Source: Actinomycetes bacterium (GTDB taxonomy: Bacteria > Actinomycetota > Acidimicrobiia > Acidimicrobiales > SZUA-35). From it: a stretch of DNA of 30,460 nucleotides. The stretch lies in contig JAAETV010000086.1 in assembly GCA_024227975.1 (NCBI GenBank), positions 1-30,460 of the forward strand. Direction: 5' to 3'. Shown piece by piece: positions 22,798 through 30,460 of this stretch; the stretch's first letter is position 1, and each line of letters starts with the position of its first letter. The notes beneath the pieces were generated by a model. That model did no database searches. It worked only from the letters and a program-made list of their open reading frames with translations, and was not told the origin of the DNA. The translations under genes and the position numbers were made by a program.

Positions 22798-23556
22798 CTA
22801 GCGGCCCCCTAGGAACGCACGCCTTACATTCTCATCGGCGAGGAGATCGCTCGCACGACCCTCGTAGGTCTGCCGGCCGAGCTCGATGACGTAGCCGCGA
22901 TGGCTCACTTGAAGGCCCTGGCGAGCGTTCTGTTCGATCATCAGCACTGTGAGCCCGATCTCGGCGTTCAGGCGTCGTATGGCACGGAAGATCGATTTGG
23001 TGATGATGGGCGCAAGACCGGCCGACGGCTCGTCCATCAAGACAAGACGTGGCTCCCACATGAGAGCACGCCCTATCTCGAGCATCCTCTGCTCACCACC
23101 ACTCATGGTTCCGACCTGCTGCCTCGCCCGTTCCGCCAGACGGGGGAACAGTTCGTAGACATAGTCGATTCGTTCCACGATCCTCTGCTTGTCTCGACTC
23201 AGGTACATACCCAGCTCGAGGTTCTCGTGCACGGTCATCTGGGCGAACACACTCCTGAGCTGGGGCACGATCGTTATCCCGGCTGTCTTCAGTGCATCTT
23301 GGGGTCTGATGTTGGTGATGTCTCGGCCGTTGCAGAGGACGCTTCCTTCCCTGACCGGCAGCATCCCGTAGACCGCCTTGAAGACGGTCGACTTCCCGGC
23401 GCCGTTCGGCCCGAGAACGCAGACGATCTCACCCTCGTTGACGTGAAGGGTTACTCCGCGTAGTACGTCCTGGGTTGGGTCGTAGCCGGCGTAGATGTTC
23501 TGAACTTCGAGGAGCGGCCGCTCCGTCGAGGGCCGGCTGAGCGTCGTAGATACCAT
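22798..23556 (-). CDS. livF: Liv-type ABC importer ATPase LivF
   Basis: A 252-residue ABC ATPase. Walker A is GPNGAGKST (49-57), Q-loop 'IVPQLRSVFAQMTVHENLELGMY', signature SGGEQ (152-156), Walker B 'LVLMDEPSAGLAP' (171-176 core) and the switch His region reads 'VLMIEQNARQGL', where the LivF family has Q-N instead of H. 'SHRGYVIELGRQTYEGRASDLL' is a family-typical end. With LivG it drives a branched-chain-amino-acid or amide-type (HAAT) importer. Its ATG overlaps the livG stop by one base (TGATG), so the two ATPases are coupled. It is the last gene of the liv set. Confidence 0.93.
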   Translation of the reverse strand: MVSTTLSRPSTERPLLEVQNIYAGYDPTQDVLRGVTLHVNEGEIVCVLGPNGAGKSTVFKAVYGMLPVREGSVLCNGRDITNIRPQDALKTAGITIVPQLRSVFAQMTVHENLELGMYLSRDKQRIVERIDYVYELFPRLAERARQQVGTMSGGEQRMLEIGRALMWEPRLVLMDEPSAGLAPIITKSIFRAIRRLNAEIGLTVLMIEQNARQGLQVSHRGYVIELGRQTYEGRASDLLADENVRRAFLGGR

Positions 23557-24311
23557 CAGTCGTCCTCGCCGTCCGCCCCGAAATATGCCTCGATGACATC
23601 TTCGTTGTTGACTATCTCTTCAGGCGTGCCTTCTGCGAGCACAGCCCCGTAGTTCAAGACGACGACCCGGTCGCAGAGCTCCTGGACGAATCGTATGTCG
23701 TGCTCCACCAACAAGAACGACTTGCCATGCTCCCGGTTGAGCTGAACGATCCTGTCCTTGATGATCTCGACCAATGACGGGTTGACCCCTGACATTGCTT
23801 CATCGAGCAGCACGATCGAGGGATCCGACATGAGAGCCATGCCGAGTTCGAGTAGTCGCCGCTGTCCTCCCGAAAGGCTCCCAGCGCGCTCATCTCTCAG
23901 GCGCGTGAGGAGGAGGAAGTCGATGAGGTAGTCCGCCCGCTCTCTCGTGGCGGGATCAGGTTTTCGGAAGGTGTCGAGAAGAGAGTACGTTCCCCACTGG
24001 ATGCTGAGCTCCATGTTCTCGAGCACTGTCAGGTCGCGATAGACCCGAAGAAGTTGGAAGGTCCTGGCCAACCCCAGGTGGGCGACCTGGTGGGGTCGAT
24101 AGATCGTGATGTCCGTGCCGTGGAGCTCGATAGTGCCCTCATTGACATCTTGTACCCTGCTGAGGCAGTCGAACAGTGTGGTCTTTCCGCTTCCATTGGG
24201 GCCGATCAGACCCACGATCTCCCCATCATCGACATGGATGTCGACATCGTTCACCGCAACCAGGCCCCCGAAGCGTCGGGTGACACCTCTTGCCTCGATG
24301 ACCTTCGTCAT
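23556..24311 (-). CDS. livG: Liv-type ABC importer ATPase LivG
   Basis: A 251-residue ABC ATPase with Walker A GPNGSGKTT (37-45), 'GLARTFQLLRVYRDLTVLENM' Q-loop, signature LSGGQ (146-150), Walker B IVLLDE (166-171) and switch His in 'LLVEHDIRFVQELCDRVVVLNYG'. The 'RTFQ' and 'FVQELCDRVVVLNYGAVLAEGTPEEI' segments are LivG-typical. The residue after Walker B is Ala (DEAMSGVNP) where most relatives have Pro; the essential Asp and Glu are kept. It overlaps livM by four bases (ATGA) and livF by one. Its partner in the heterodimeric ATPase is LivF. Confidence 0.93.
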   Translation of the reverse strand: MTKVIEARGVTRRFGGLVAVNDVDIHVDDGEIVGLIGPNGSGKTTLFDCLSRVQDVNEGTIELHGTDITIYRPHQVAHLGLARTFQLLRVYRDLTVLENMELSIQWGTYSLLDTFRKPDPATRERADYLIDFLLLTRLRDERAGSLSGGQRRLLELGMALMSDPSIVLLDEAMSGVNPSLVEIIKDRIVQLNREHGKSFLLVEHDIRFVQELCDRVVVLNYGAVLAEGTPEEIVNNEDVIEAYFGADGEDD

Positions 24312-25402
24312 TGTCGAGCCTCCTTGGTGCCGGTCGTGCTCTCCCCCGCTCCGTCCGACTCGGCTACACGGCTGTCGGGTGCGAGGGCAGAGCTGGAGTC
24401 CAAGTCGTCGTAGGTTGTCGAATGAGGCTCATTGCGAAGCCGGCGCATCAACGGCGACGTCGGGTCGAAGAGCCCGATCAGGCCCTTGGGCAGGTACAAC
24501 ACGATCGCTCCGAGAAGCAGGCCTTGGACGATGAGGTGGTAGTCCAAGAAGTTGGCCCAGATGACTTCTCGTAGCCAATAGAGCACGCTCATCCCCAAGA
24601 CAGGCCCGGCAACGGTTCCGAGGCCCCCGAGCATCGTGCCCATGATTGCATCGACGGTACGTACCTCAACGAACGCGATATCTGGATCGACGAACGTGTT
24701 CTGGTAGGCCCACATCCCTCCGAAGAGTCCAGTCGAGAAGGCCGAGAATGTGAAGACGATCACCTTGTTGCGGGTTGTATCTATGCCCCGCATCTCGGCA
24801 CCGATCTCATCCTCTCGGATAGCGATCAAGCTTGCACCGAATCGAGTACGACGCAACCACCATGAAAAGCCGATGAGCAGGAGCACGAGGACCAGTTCGA
24901 CGTAGAACCAGAGGGGCCGGTTTATCGATGGAGGAAGTGTCAGTCCCACCCCACCATTTGTCAGTCCTCTGCTTACTCTTATGACCTCCCGTACGAACAC
25001 GAAGAATCCGAGCATCGCAATCGAGAAGTAGGCGCCCGACAGGCGCATGGTCATTCGACCTACCAGGTTCGCGATCACCGCAGCCAGAAGAGCTCCGGTA
25101 ATGACCGAGGGAATGAGTGGCCACTCCTGCGGAACCAGATCCGACTGGGGCGACATGAGTATTGCCGTCCCGTAGGCTCCTATGCCGAACCAAACCGCGT
25201 GGCCGAAGTCGATGTACCCGGTGATTCCCCCAGTGAGGTTCCAGTTGATGGCGACTGCCACCGACGTGAAGGTGAGGGTGAAGGTGAATAGGGTTGAGTC
25301 CTTGGTGCCGGGCGCTAATGGCAGCAGGAACAGATAGACGACCAGAGCAAGCCCCAGAACCGCCATCACATTTCGTAGCCAGGCCTTTTGAGACGTCTTC
25401 AC
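24308..25402 (-). CDS. livM: Liv-type ABC importer permease LivM
   Basis: A 364-residue membrane permease with about ten helices. It has the family segments 'NLTGGITGYIDFGHAVWFGIGAYG', 'MRLSGAYFSIAMLGF' and the ATPase-contact loop 'AIREDEIGAEMRGID' (about 194-208). A soluble C-terminal tail of ~45 residues follows the last helix, rich in Ser, Thr, Asp and Glu. The start is a GTG at 25402, three bases after the livH stop. The permease pairs with LivH to form the membrane channel. The tail's conservation is unknown. Confidence 0.93.
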   Translation of the reverse strand: MKTSQKAWLRNVMAVLGLALVVYLFLLPLAPGTKDSTLFTFTLTFTSVAVAINWNLTGGITGYIDFGHAVWFGIGAYGTAILMSPQSDLVPQEWPLIPSVITGALLAAVIANLVGRMTMRLSGAYFSIAMLGFFVFVREVIRVSRGLTNGGVGLTLPPSINRPLWFYVELVLVLLLIGFSWWLRRTRFGASLIAIREDEIGAEMRGIDTTRNKVIVFTFSAFSTGLFGGMWAYQNTFVDPDIAFVEVRTVDAIMGTMLGGLGTVAGPVLGMSVLYWLREVIWANFLDYHLIVQGLLLGAIVLYLPKGLIGLFDPTSPLMRRLRNEPHSTTYDDLDSSSALAPDSRVAESDGAGESTTGTKEARQ

Positions 25403-25405
25403 AGG

Positions 25406-26305
25406 TCAGCCCTTCGTCGCATCAATCGGTCGTAGACCATCGAACAGACCCTGGGGCCGAACTACCAGCGTCACGACAAGGAGCCCAAAGGCAACGATCA
25501 CGCCCATGTTGGAGCCAATTCCTCCCGGGGTGTACGTGGCAACCATGCTTTCCATGATTCCCAAGGCCATAGCGCCACCGAGGGCTCCTTTCACCGAGCC
25601 AAGACCCGACAGCGCAGCAATGACGAACGCTCGCAGGGTCCACGGGGCGCCCATGAAAGGAAAGATCGGAATAATCGGACTGGTGAGTGCGCCAGCGACA
25701 GCGGTCAGCCCGATGCAGAGCGCGAACGTGAATGCGTAGACCCACTTGATGTCGATCCCGACTATCTGCGCTGCTTCTCGATTCTGAGCTGCTGCTCGAA
25801 TACTCTTACCCAGCCGCGTCTTGGTTAGGAAAGCTTGCAGGGTGACGAGAATGATCAGCGCCGCGACCAATACAACCGTGCCCTTTCGGGGAACGGTGAG
25901 ACCGTCACCCAGCGACCAGAACCCCTTCTGAATGTCACTCTGCACCCGTCGGAAGTCAGCGTCGAAGATGAGCTTCACCGAATTCGAAATGATGATCGAC
26001 ACGGCGAACATGACAAGAAGCGATACAAGGTGGGGTCGATCAATGACCCGATTCACCAGAATCTTCTGTAGAACGAATCCAACGACAAACATCACGACGA
26101 AGATCGGCCCTGCAGCCACGAGCGGTTCGATGTCCCATTCTGAGTTGGCGTACCAAGCCATGTAGGCACCAACCATGATGAACTCCCCGTGGGCGAAGTT
26201 GATCACTCCCATGACACCCCAGATGATCGAGAAGCCGAGCACCATGAGCGTCAGCATTCCGCCGGTTGAGAGTCCGTTGATCAGGGCTTGGAGAAACTGG
26301 TTCAT
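25406..26305 (-). CDS. livH: Liv-type ABC importer permease LivH
   Basis: A 299-residue membrane permease. 'NGLSTGGMLTLMVLGFSIIWGVMGVINFAHGEFIMVGAYMA' is the classic LivH N-terminus, followed by the coupling loop 'KTRLGKSIRAAAQNREAAQIVGID' and the 'ALSGLGSVKGALGGAMALGIMES' segment. About eight helices are expected. AGAAGGA lies 5 nt before the ATG at 26305. It is the first gene after the hairpin at 26386-26424, separated from the binding-protein gene by 133 bases, and begins the tightly packed livHMGF cluster. Confidence 0.93.
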   Translation of the reverse strand: MNQFLQALINGLSTGGMLTLMVLGFSIIWGVMGVINFAHGEFIMVGAYMAWYANSEWDIEPLVAAGPIFVVMFVVGFVLQKILVNRVIDRPHLVSLLVMFAVSIIISNSVKLIFDADFRRVQSDIQKGFWSLGDGLTVPRKGTVVLVAALIILVTLQAFLTKTRLGKSIRAAAQNREAAQIVGIDIKWVYAFTFALCIGLTAVAGALTSPIIPIFPFMGAPWTLRAFVIAALSGLGSVKGALGGAMALGIMESMVATYTPGGIGSNMGVIVAFGLLVVTLVVRPQGLFDGLRPIDATKG

Positions 26306-26385
26306 GCAGGTCCTTCTGGTTCACCCCTGCGCCACGGGACGGCTTCACCGTCCGACACCAACGCCCCGGGCACACGAATCGTCTC

Positions 26386-26424
26386 ACGTGTGTCCCGACA
26401 ACACGCTGTTGTCGGGACACACGT
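26386..26424 (-). terminator. 17-bp perfect hairpin between binding-protein and permease genes
   Basis: ACGTGTGTCCCGACAAC (26386-26402) pairs perfectly with GTTGTCGGGACACACGT (26408-26424) around the 5-base loop ACGCT. It starts 14 bases past the binding-protein stop. There is no U-run after the stem in the direction of the liv genes, so it may be an actinobacterial U-less terminator, a partial terminator, or an RNA-stabilising stem that raises binding-protein mRNA over permease mRNA. Confidence 0.75.
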
Positions 26425-26438
26425 AGAGGGGAATGGGT

Positions 26439-27770
26439 TCAGCCGCGGGGGTACCCGAACTCCGCCACCGCCGCCGCCGATGGTGCGACGACATTGATCT
26501 CTCCGTCTTGCACCTGCACCGTTCCCATCGGCTTGAACGTGTTCACGCCCCTCTCGTCGAAGCCGATCGGGCCGTAGAATGTGTCGACCTGCATATCATG
26601 CAGCGCTGCTCGCACCGCATCCGTGTCGACTGTGCCAGCAAGTTCGATGGCTACCTGCAGAGTGAGCCCGGACGCCGTTGCCGAAGCAGCCTGGTAGACC
26701 GGCGGCTCGCCCCATTGTGACTCGTACAGAGCGGCGTAGTCAGCGGCCGATCCGAACCATTGTCCTTCGTAGGCCATGGTGGCTTCCCATTGTGTCGGGC
26801 CAACGACACCATTGACTGAATCGCCGAGCTCATCGGTGAGCTTCGGGTTGGACGGGCCAACGGTGATCAGCATCCCGTCAGGATTGAAGCCGACGTCCTC
26901 CGCCGCGTTCAGGAACAGCACAGCATCGATGTAGTGACCGCCTCCGATGAAGATGTCCGGATCGAGCTCTCTGAACTTGGAGATGATGGGAGTGAGATCA
27001 GTCGGGTCCTTCGGGTAGGTCTCGACCGCGAGGACCTCGATTCCGTTGTTCTCGAGGTGTTCGATCGCCCCGTTGGCTACCGCAGTAGGAAATGAGGTGT
27101 CCTCATAGGCCACGACAGCGGTGGTGGCACCTTCAGCGGCGAAGGTCTCGATCCCTGTCTTGGTGTAGTCGCTGGCGATCGTGGCAACGAGGAACAGGTT
27201 CTCGAAGTCTCGCTCGAACATGGAGTTCGATGTTCCGTTGCCTTCGACCATGATCACGCCTGCGGCCTCGCTGATTGCTGACGCCCCCGTCGTCAGACCA
27301 CTGGAGTACGGGCCGAGCAAGAAATCGACACCGTCCTCGTCGATCAGCCGTTGAACGAGGTTGGCCGCGGTGTCAGCATCAGACTCATCGTCGTAGTAAA
27401 CGATCTCGACCTCGTAGCGGCCGTCGGGCAACTTGATTCCGCCGTACTCCTCGTTCACCCAACGGACCCATGTGTCATAGCCCTGACGAGAGTCCTTGCC
27501 CTCAACAGAGAACTTGCCGGTCTCGCTCAGAGCAGCACCGATCTTGATGGTCCCGACGATCTCGTCCGACGTGGCGTCGTCGGTTCCGTCATCGTCTGAC
27601 TCGCCTCCAGCATCCTGGTCGGTCTCATCGTCGGCGGCGGCCGTGTCTTCGGCAGCATCTGCGACATCATCTCCGCCCTCGGTGGCCGAACTGTCGTCAT
27701 CACTACCACATGCAGCCCCAATGAGTGCCAGAGCGCACAGCAGCGCCAACAGCTGCATCAATCGTTTCAT
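26439..27770 (-). CDS. Liv-type ABC importer substrate-binding lipoprotein (LivJ/LivK family)
   Basis: A 443-residue periplasmic-binding protein of the ANF-receptor/LivK family. The signal peptide 'MKRLMQLLALLCALALIG' leads to Cys21, the probable lipid anchor; Gly18 at position -3 makes the lipobox imperfect. Next is a strongly acidic linker (about 24-68) of Asp, Glu, Ala and Gly, then the two-lobed domain opening with 'GTIKIGAALSETGKFSVEGKD' and including 'VDFLLGPYSSGLT' and 'YEDTSFPTAVANG'. AGGGGAG sits 6 nt before the ATG. The family binds branched-chain amino acids, amides, urea or related solutes; the ligand here is not evident. A promoter and direct repeats lie upstream, and a two-component system precedes it. 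Confidence 0.92.
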   Translation of the reverse strand: MKRLMQLLALLCALALIGAACGSDDDSSATEGGDDVADAAEDTAAADDETDQDAGGESDDDGTDDATSDEIVGTIKIGAALSETGKFSVEGKDSRQGYDTWVRWVNEEYGGIKLPDGRYEVEIVYYDDESDADTAANLVQRLIDEDGVDFLLGPYSSGLTTGASAISEAAGVIMVEGNGTSNSMFERDFENLFLVATIASDYTKTGIETFAAEGATTAVVAYEDTSFPTAVANGAIEHLENNGIEVLAVETYPKDPTDLTPIISKFRELDPDIFIGGGHYIDAVLFLNAAEDVGFNPDGMLITVGPSNPKLTDELGDSVNGVVGPTQWEATMAYEGQWFGSAADYAALYESQWGEPPVYQAASATASGLTLQVAIELAGTVDTDAVRAALHDMQVDTFYGPIGFDERGVNTFKPMGTVQVQDGEINVVAPSAAAVAEFGYPRG

Positions 27771-27848
27771 CGGTGTCTCCCCTCATCGTCCCGCGGAATG
27801 CGGAAACGCTTGTCTCGTCAACCGTAGGAGGGGTTCTGATATCGCGTC

Positions 27849-27877
27849 TCTATAAACGGCCCCACGGACGTAAACAA
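27849..27877 (-). promoter_or_regulatory. Sigma70-like promoter of the liv genes
   Basis: On the minus strand TTGTTT (27877-27872) and TATAGA (27854-27849) are spaced by 17 bases, as -35 and -10 boxes. The predicted start would be near 27842, giving a leader of about 72 nt before the binding-protein ATG. This is the best-formed promoter seen in the window. Confidence 0.5.
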
Positions 27878-27899
27878 TTCGTAGAGAACATAAACAACT
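27868..27899 (-). promoter_or_regulatory. Tandem direct repeats upstream of the liv genes
   Basis: Two near-identical 12-mers, ACGTAAACAATT (27868-27879) and ACATAAACAACT (27888-27899), have a 20-base repeat distance (two helical turns). A third TAAAC occurs at 27853-27857, within the -10 region. One copy covers the -35 box and one lies just upstream. Tandem direct repeats are typical of OmpR-family response-regulator sites, and the regulator gene ends only 18 bases beyond. Confidence 0.5.
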
Positions 27900-27916
27900 C
27901 GCAAATCCTGGGCTCA

Positions 27917-28606
27917 TCAACCGAGGCGATAGCCCAATCCATGCTCGGTGGCGAAATACGGTTCGTCGCCGTCCGCCTCGATCTTCGCCCGTAGCCGGCT
28001 GACGTATATGCGCACATAGTGAGCATGTGAGTCATAGCCATCACCCCACACCGCCGACAGCACAAACTGGTGCGGTACCGTCCTGGAGAGATTGGTGGCG
28101 TACACGCGCAACACACTGAACTCAGTCCGGGTCAGATCCAATTGCTCGCCCCGAACCCAAGCACGGTAGGCACCGATATCAATACGTAGATCACGGTACT
28201 CAATCACTGACTCGTCACCGTCGGTCGGTGTGGTCCGCTTGGCCCGACGAAGCACTGAGCGGACCCGCGCCAACAACTCATCGACTCCGAACGGCTTGGT
28301 CAGACAGTCGTCGGCCCCACAATCGAGGGCGTGCACGATGTCGGCCTCGCCCCCCAGGGCCGTGAGCACGATGGTCGGGACATCGGTGAACTCACGGAGG
28401 CGGAGGCACGTCGCATAGCCATCCAGATGGGGCATCATGATGTCGAGCACAACCAGATCTGGTTCTTCGTGACGAACCAGAGCCAGCGCCTCTAGGCCTG
28501 TTGCTGCCTGTTGGACATCGAAATTGCGCGCCTCGAGATTGCGTCGGAGGAACTCTCGCAGGGGTGCGTCGTCGTCGACGACGAGGATCTTGACAGGCTC
28601 ACTCAT
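27917..28606 (-). CDS. OmpR-family response regulator
   Basis: A 229-residue response regulator. The receiver domain (1-120) has the acidic pocket Asp11-Asp13, phospho-acceptor Asp55 in 'LVVLDIMMP', switch Thr82 and Lys104 in 'CLTKPFG'. The C-terminal winged helix (about 132-229) ends 'VRIYVSRLRAKIEADGDEPYFATEHGLGYRLG', with the usual recognition helix and wing. The pattern resembles the KdpE branch. The gene overlaps the histidine kinase stop (ATGA at 28603-28606), so the pair is co-translated. It lies immediately upstream of the liv promoter on the same strand. Control of the importer is a context inference. Confidence 0.95.
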   Translation of the reverse strand: MSEPVKILVVDDDAPLREFLRRNLEARNFDVQQAATGLEALALVRHEEPDLVVLDIMMPHLDGYATCLRLREFTDVPTIVLTALGGEADIVHALDCGADDCLTKPFGVDELLARVRSVLRRAKRTTPTDGDESVIEYRDLRIDIGAYRAWVRGEQLDLTRTEFSVLRVYATNLSRTVPHQFVLSAVWGDGYDSHAHYVRIYVSRLRAKIEADGDEPYFATEHGLGYRLG

Positions 28607-30460
28607 CTGCTGACCAACCCTTTCTCGTCCTCGACGACTCGACTCGTTCGAGCCAACGGTAGTGAGAGCCGAAAGTCGGCGCCTTCGCCATCGTGACTGA
28701 CGACCCAGATGCGCCCACCGTGAGCGTGAACGAAACCTCGCGAGATGGCCAGGCCCAGACCGATTCCACTCTCCGCGTCGAGCCCATCATTCCCACGCAC
28801 AAAGGTGTCGAAGATCCGTTCCCGCATCGCGGGCTCGATGCCGGGACCACGGTCCCGAACGCTCACGCACACCTCATCACTGTCCACCGTTGCTGAGAGG
28901 CGAACCAGTTCGGTCGGTGGCGAGTACTTGCAGGCGTTGTCTATGAGGTTGCGGATCGCAGAGACGATTCGTACTGAGTCAACCTCGACGGTTGCTGTCG
29001 GCAATTCAGGAAGGACGACTCGGTCGCTCCATTGTGGAACTGCAGCGATTGCGCTACGGATCACCTCTTCAATCTCTATCGGTGTCCGCTGCAAGTCAAC
29101 CAATCCAGCATCGATTCGACGCATGTCCAGGATCCTCTGGACCAATTCGGTGAGACGGTCAGCCTCCCGGCTGACCAGACGAAGGAACTCATGCTGATCA
29201 GCGTCAGCCCAGTCGACATCGTCGGCTAGAAGCGTAGTTGCATACCCCTTGATCAGGGTGAGCGGAGTACGAAACTCATGAGACACCGCAGCGAGGAGAC
29301 CTGACTTCATGAGCTCGAGCTCGCGCTCTCGTCGGACGTCGGTCCACGTCTGACCGCGACCGATTTCACTCCCGTCGGCGCCACGAACAACAAAGGAACG
29401 CACCCGATACGACTTCTGATGCCGTCCGTCCCCGACACCGGCTTCGAGTGAAACGTCAACCCAGTCATCTGATTCCGGGTCCAACTCCGCCAGGTTGTAC
29501 TGAACGGCGGTGGCATCTTCGTGCCCCGTCAGCATCACCCCCAGAAACGCCTCTGATGTGAGTTTCTCGACCTCTACATCCGGCCCGACCAGCCCCCGCA
29601 TCAGTGCGTTCACATAGACCAGTCGGCCGTCACCGCCAGCGACAACCAGCCCCTGATTGACGCTCTCGACGATTGCTTCCAGCCTCGATGTTGTTTGGCG
29701 AAGTCTCTCGTCAGTTCGAGCGAACAGCTCAGCGTTCTGCAGCGCCGCGCTCGCGATCGACGCGAAGGACTTGCACAGCTCGATTTCGTCGAACGAGTAC
29801 GAACGAGTTCGTTCCGAGTGCAGAATCATCACGGTAGGAGCCTCGAGGAGGGGGCTCAAGGGAACGGCGAGGACACTGCGGTAGCCGTGGCGCGCCGCCC
29901 GACTTCGGAGCTCCTCACCAACCGCCGCTGCTTCGGTGTCGCTGATCTGCACCGGAATCGCTTCTCGAACTGCGCGCACTGATGGGAGCCATTCCTGAGC
30001 CTCCCCGGTGGACACGTCCTGTCGCCATTCAACACTCGGGCCACGCATCGCAGCGACGGAGAACACTCTTCGCCGCTCATCCAGCCTGAGAATCGCCGAC
30101 CCATCGACGCCGAGCAGACCTTCAAGGTATTCAAGTGATGTCTCGAGAACAGCTGCCGATTCAAGGGTTGCAGCCAGCGATCCAGCCGCGGCCAGGAGGG
30201 CCTCAGTTTGCTGAGCACCATGTCTGGAGTCGGCCTCTATCCGACTGAGAGTCACACTCAGACGGCTCAGCTCGAGCGGCCGGTCCGAGATCCGATCGAG
30301 TGCGTCAGCGACCTCCGTTCTCATCTCGCCCCGAACCCTGAGGTCCTCCCCAGCATCGACCAGCAGCTGGAGTGGAATCACTACTCGCCGCAGAATGACC
30401 AGCCACAGTGCAATGATCGCTCCAACTGCCACTACCCCAGCGACGGCCAACCCAACCCCC
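28603..30460 (-). CDS. Sensor histidine kinase (TM, GAF, PAS, HisKA, HATPase), N-terminus outside window
   Basis: At least 615 residues of a membrane sensor kinase; the frame stays open at the right edge, so the N-terminus is missing (numbering from the TTG at 30450). Visible parts are one membrane helix (about 2-20), a linker, a GAF-like domain (about 96-240), a PAS-like domain (about 255-370), the phosphorylation box AAVSHEFRTPLTLIKGY with His391, and an HATPase domain with N-box NLIDNACKYS (501-510), G1 'DRGPGI' and G2 'GIGLGLA' (562-568). The catalytic core resembles the KdpD branch, but no KdpD or Usp domain is visible here. It autophosphorylates and passes phosphate to the response regulator encoded by the overlapping gene. 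The signal is unknown. Confidence 0.93.
   Translation of the reverse strand, partial: GVGLAVAGVVAVGAIIALWLVILRRVVIPLQLLVDAGEDLRVRGEMRTEVADALDRISDRPLELSRLSVTLSRIEADSRHGAQQTEALLAAAGSLAATLESAAVLETSLEYLEGLLGVDGSAILRLDERRRVFSVAAMRGPSVEWRQDVSTGEAQEWLPSVRAVREAIPVQISDTEAAAVGEELRSRAARHGYRSVLAVPLSPLLEAPTVMILHSERTRSYSFDEIELCKSFASIASAALQNAELFARTDERLRQTTSRLEAIVESVNQGLVVAGGDGRLVYVNALMRGLVGPDVEVEKLTSEAFLGVMLTGHEDATAVQYNLAELDPESDDWVDVSLEAGVGDGRHQKSYRVRSFVVRGADGSEIGRGQTWTDVRRERELELMKSGLLAAVSHEFRTPLTLIKGYATTLLADDVDWADADQHEFLRLVSREADRLTELVQRILDMRRIDAGLVDLQRTPIEIEEVIRSAIAAVPQWSDRVVLPELPTATVEVDSVRIVSAIRNLIDNACKYSPPTELVRLSATVDSDEVCVSVRDRGPGIEPAMRERIFDTFVRGNDGLDAESGIGLGLAISRGFVHAHGGRIWVVSHDGEGADFRLSLPLARTSRVVEDEKGLVSR

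Noticed and set aside
1..30460. tRNA, rRNA, CRISPR array, transposase or phage genes
   Set aside because: Looked for cloverleaf arms, spaced repeats and typical mobile-gene motifs on both strands; none seen.

Overview
The window looks like a chromosomal segment from a high-GC actinobacterium, most likely an Acidimicrobiia-type lineage. This is inferred from gene content and style: several CaiB/BaiF CoA-transferases, Acyl-CoA_dh_2-type monooxygenases, GTG/TTG starts, and several genes whose -10-like TANNNT box sits 6-8 nt before the ATG (leaderless layout). I see no rRNA, tRNA, CRISPR array, insertion sequence or phage gene. No taxonomic search could be run.

Left part (1-9 kb): the 3' part of a YtcJ-like amidohydrolase, a broken DUF2269-like membrane gene, a beta-lactamase-fold serine hydrolase, a TauD/TfdA dioxygenase that stops before its last catalytic residues, a Dyp-type peroxidase, an HsaA-like flavin monooxygenase, a 39-codon ORF coupled to a TetR regulator, a one-domain VOC protein and an MBL-fold hydrolase. 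The monooxygenase/TetR/VOC set reads as a small aromatic- or steroid-ring catabolic cassette.

Middle (9-19 kb): a 783-residue tandem CaiB/BaiF CoA-transferase, a small membrane protein, a rhamnonate-dehydratase-like enolase-superfamily protein with a shortened N-terminus, an acyltransferase-3 membrane enzyme, a zinc-free MDR oxidoreductase, an SDR facing the stump of a luciferase-like gene across a palindrome, a second CaiB/BaiF enzyme, a YqhA-family membrane protein and the C-terminal stump of an arylsulfatase.

Right part (19-30 kb): a three-gene unit (2-TM protein, DUF418 membrane protein, M23 peptidase) facing a TetR gene across two tandem palindromes; a methyltransferase; then, all on the minus strand, a histidine kinase (cut by the window edge), an OmpR-type response regulator and a complete Liv-type ABC importer in the order binding protein, LivH, LivM, LivG, LivF. 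A 17-bp perfect hairpin separates the binding-protein gene from the permease genes. A sigma70-like promoter with tandem TAAAC-type repeats precedes the binding-protein gene, so the two-component system is a candidate regulator of the importer.

A recurring theme is gene decay. At least four gene stumps (DUF2269-like, CaiB/BaiF fragment, luciferase-like, arylsulfatase) and two shortened enzymes (TauD-like, enolase-like) lie among intact genes in the first 19 kb. The most testable regulatory finds are the two palindromic operator regions and the liv promoter and hairpin.
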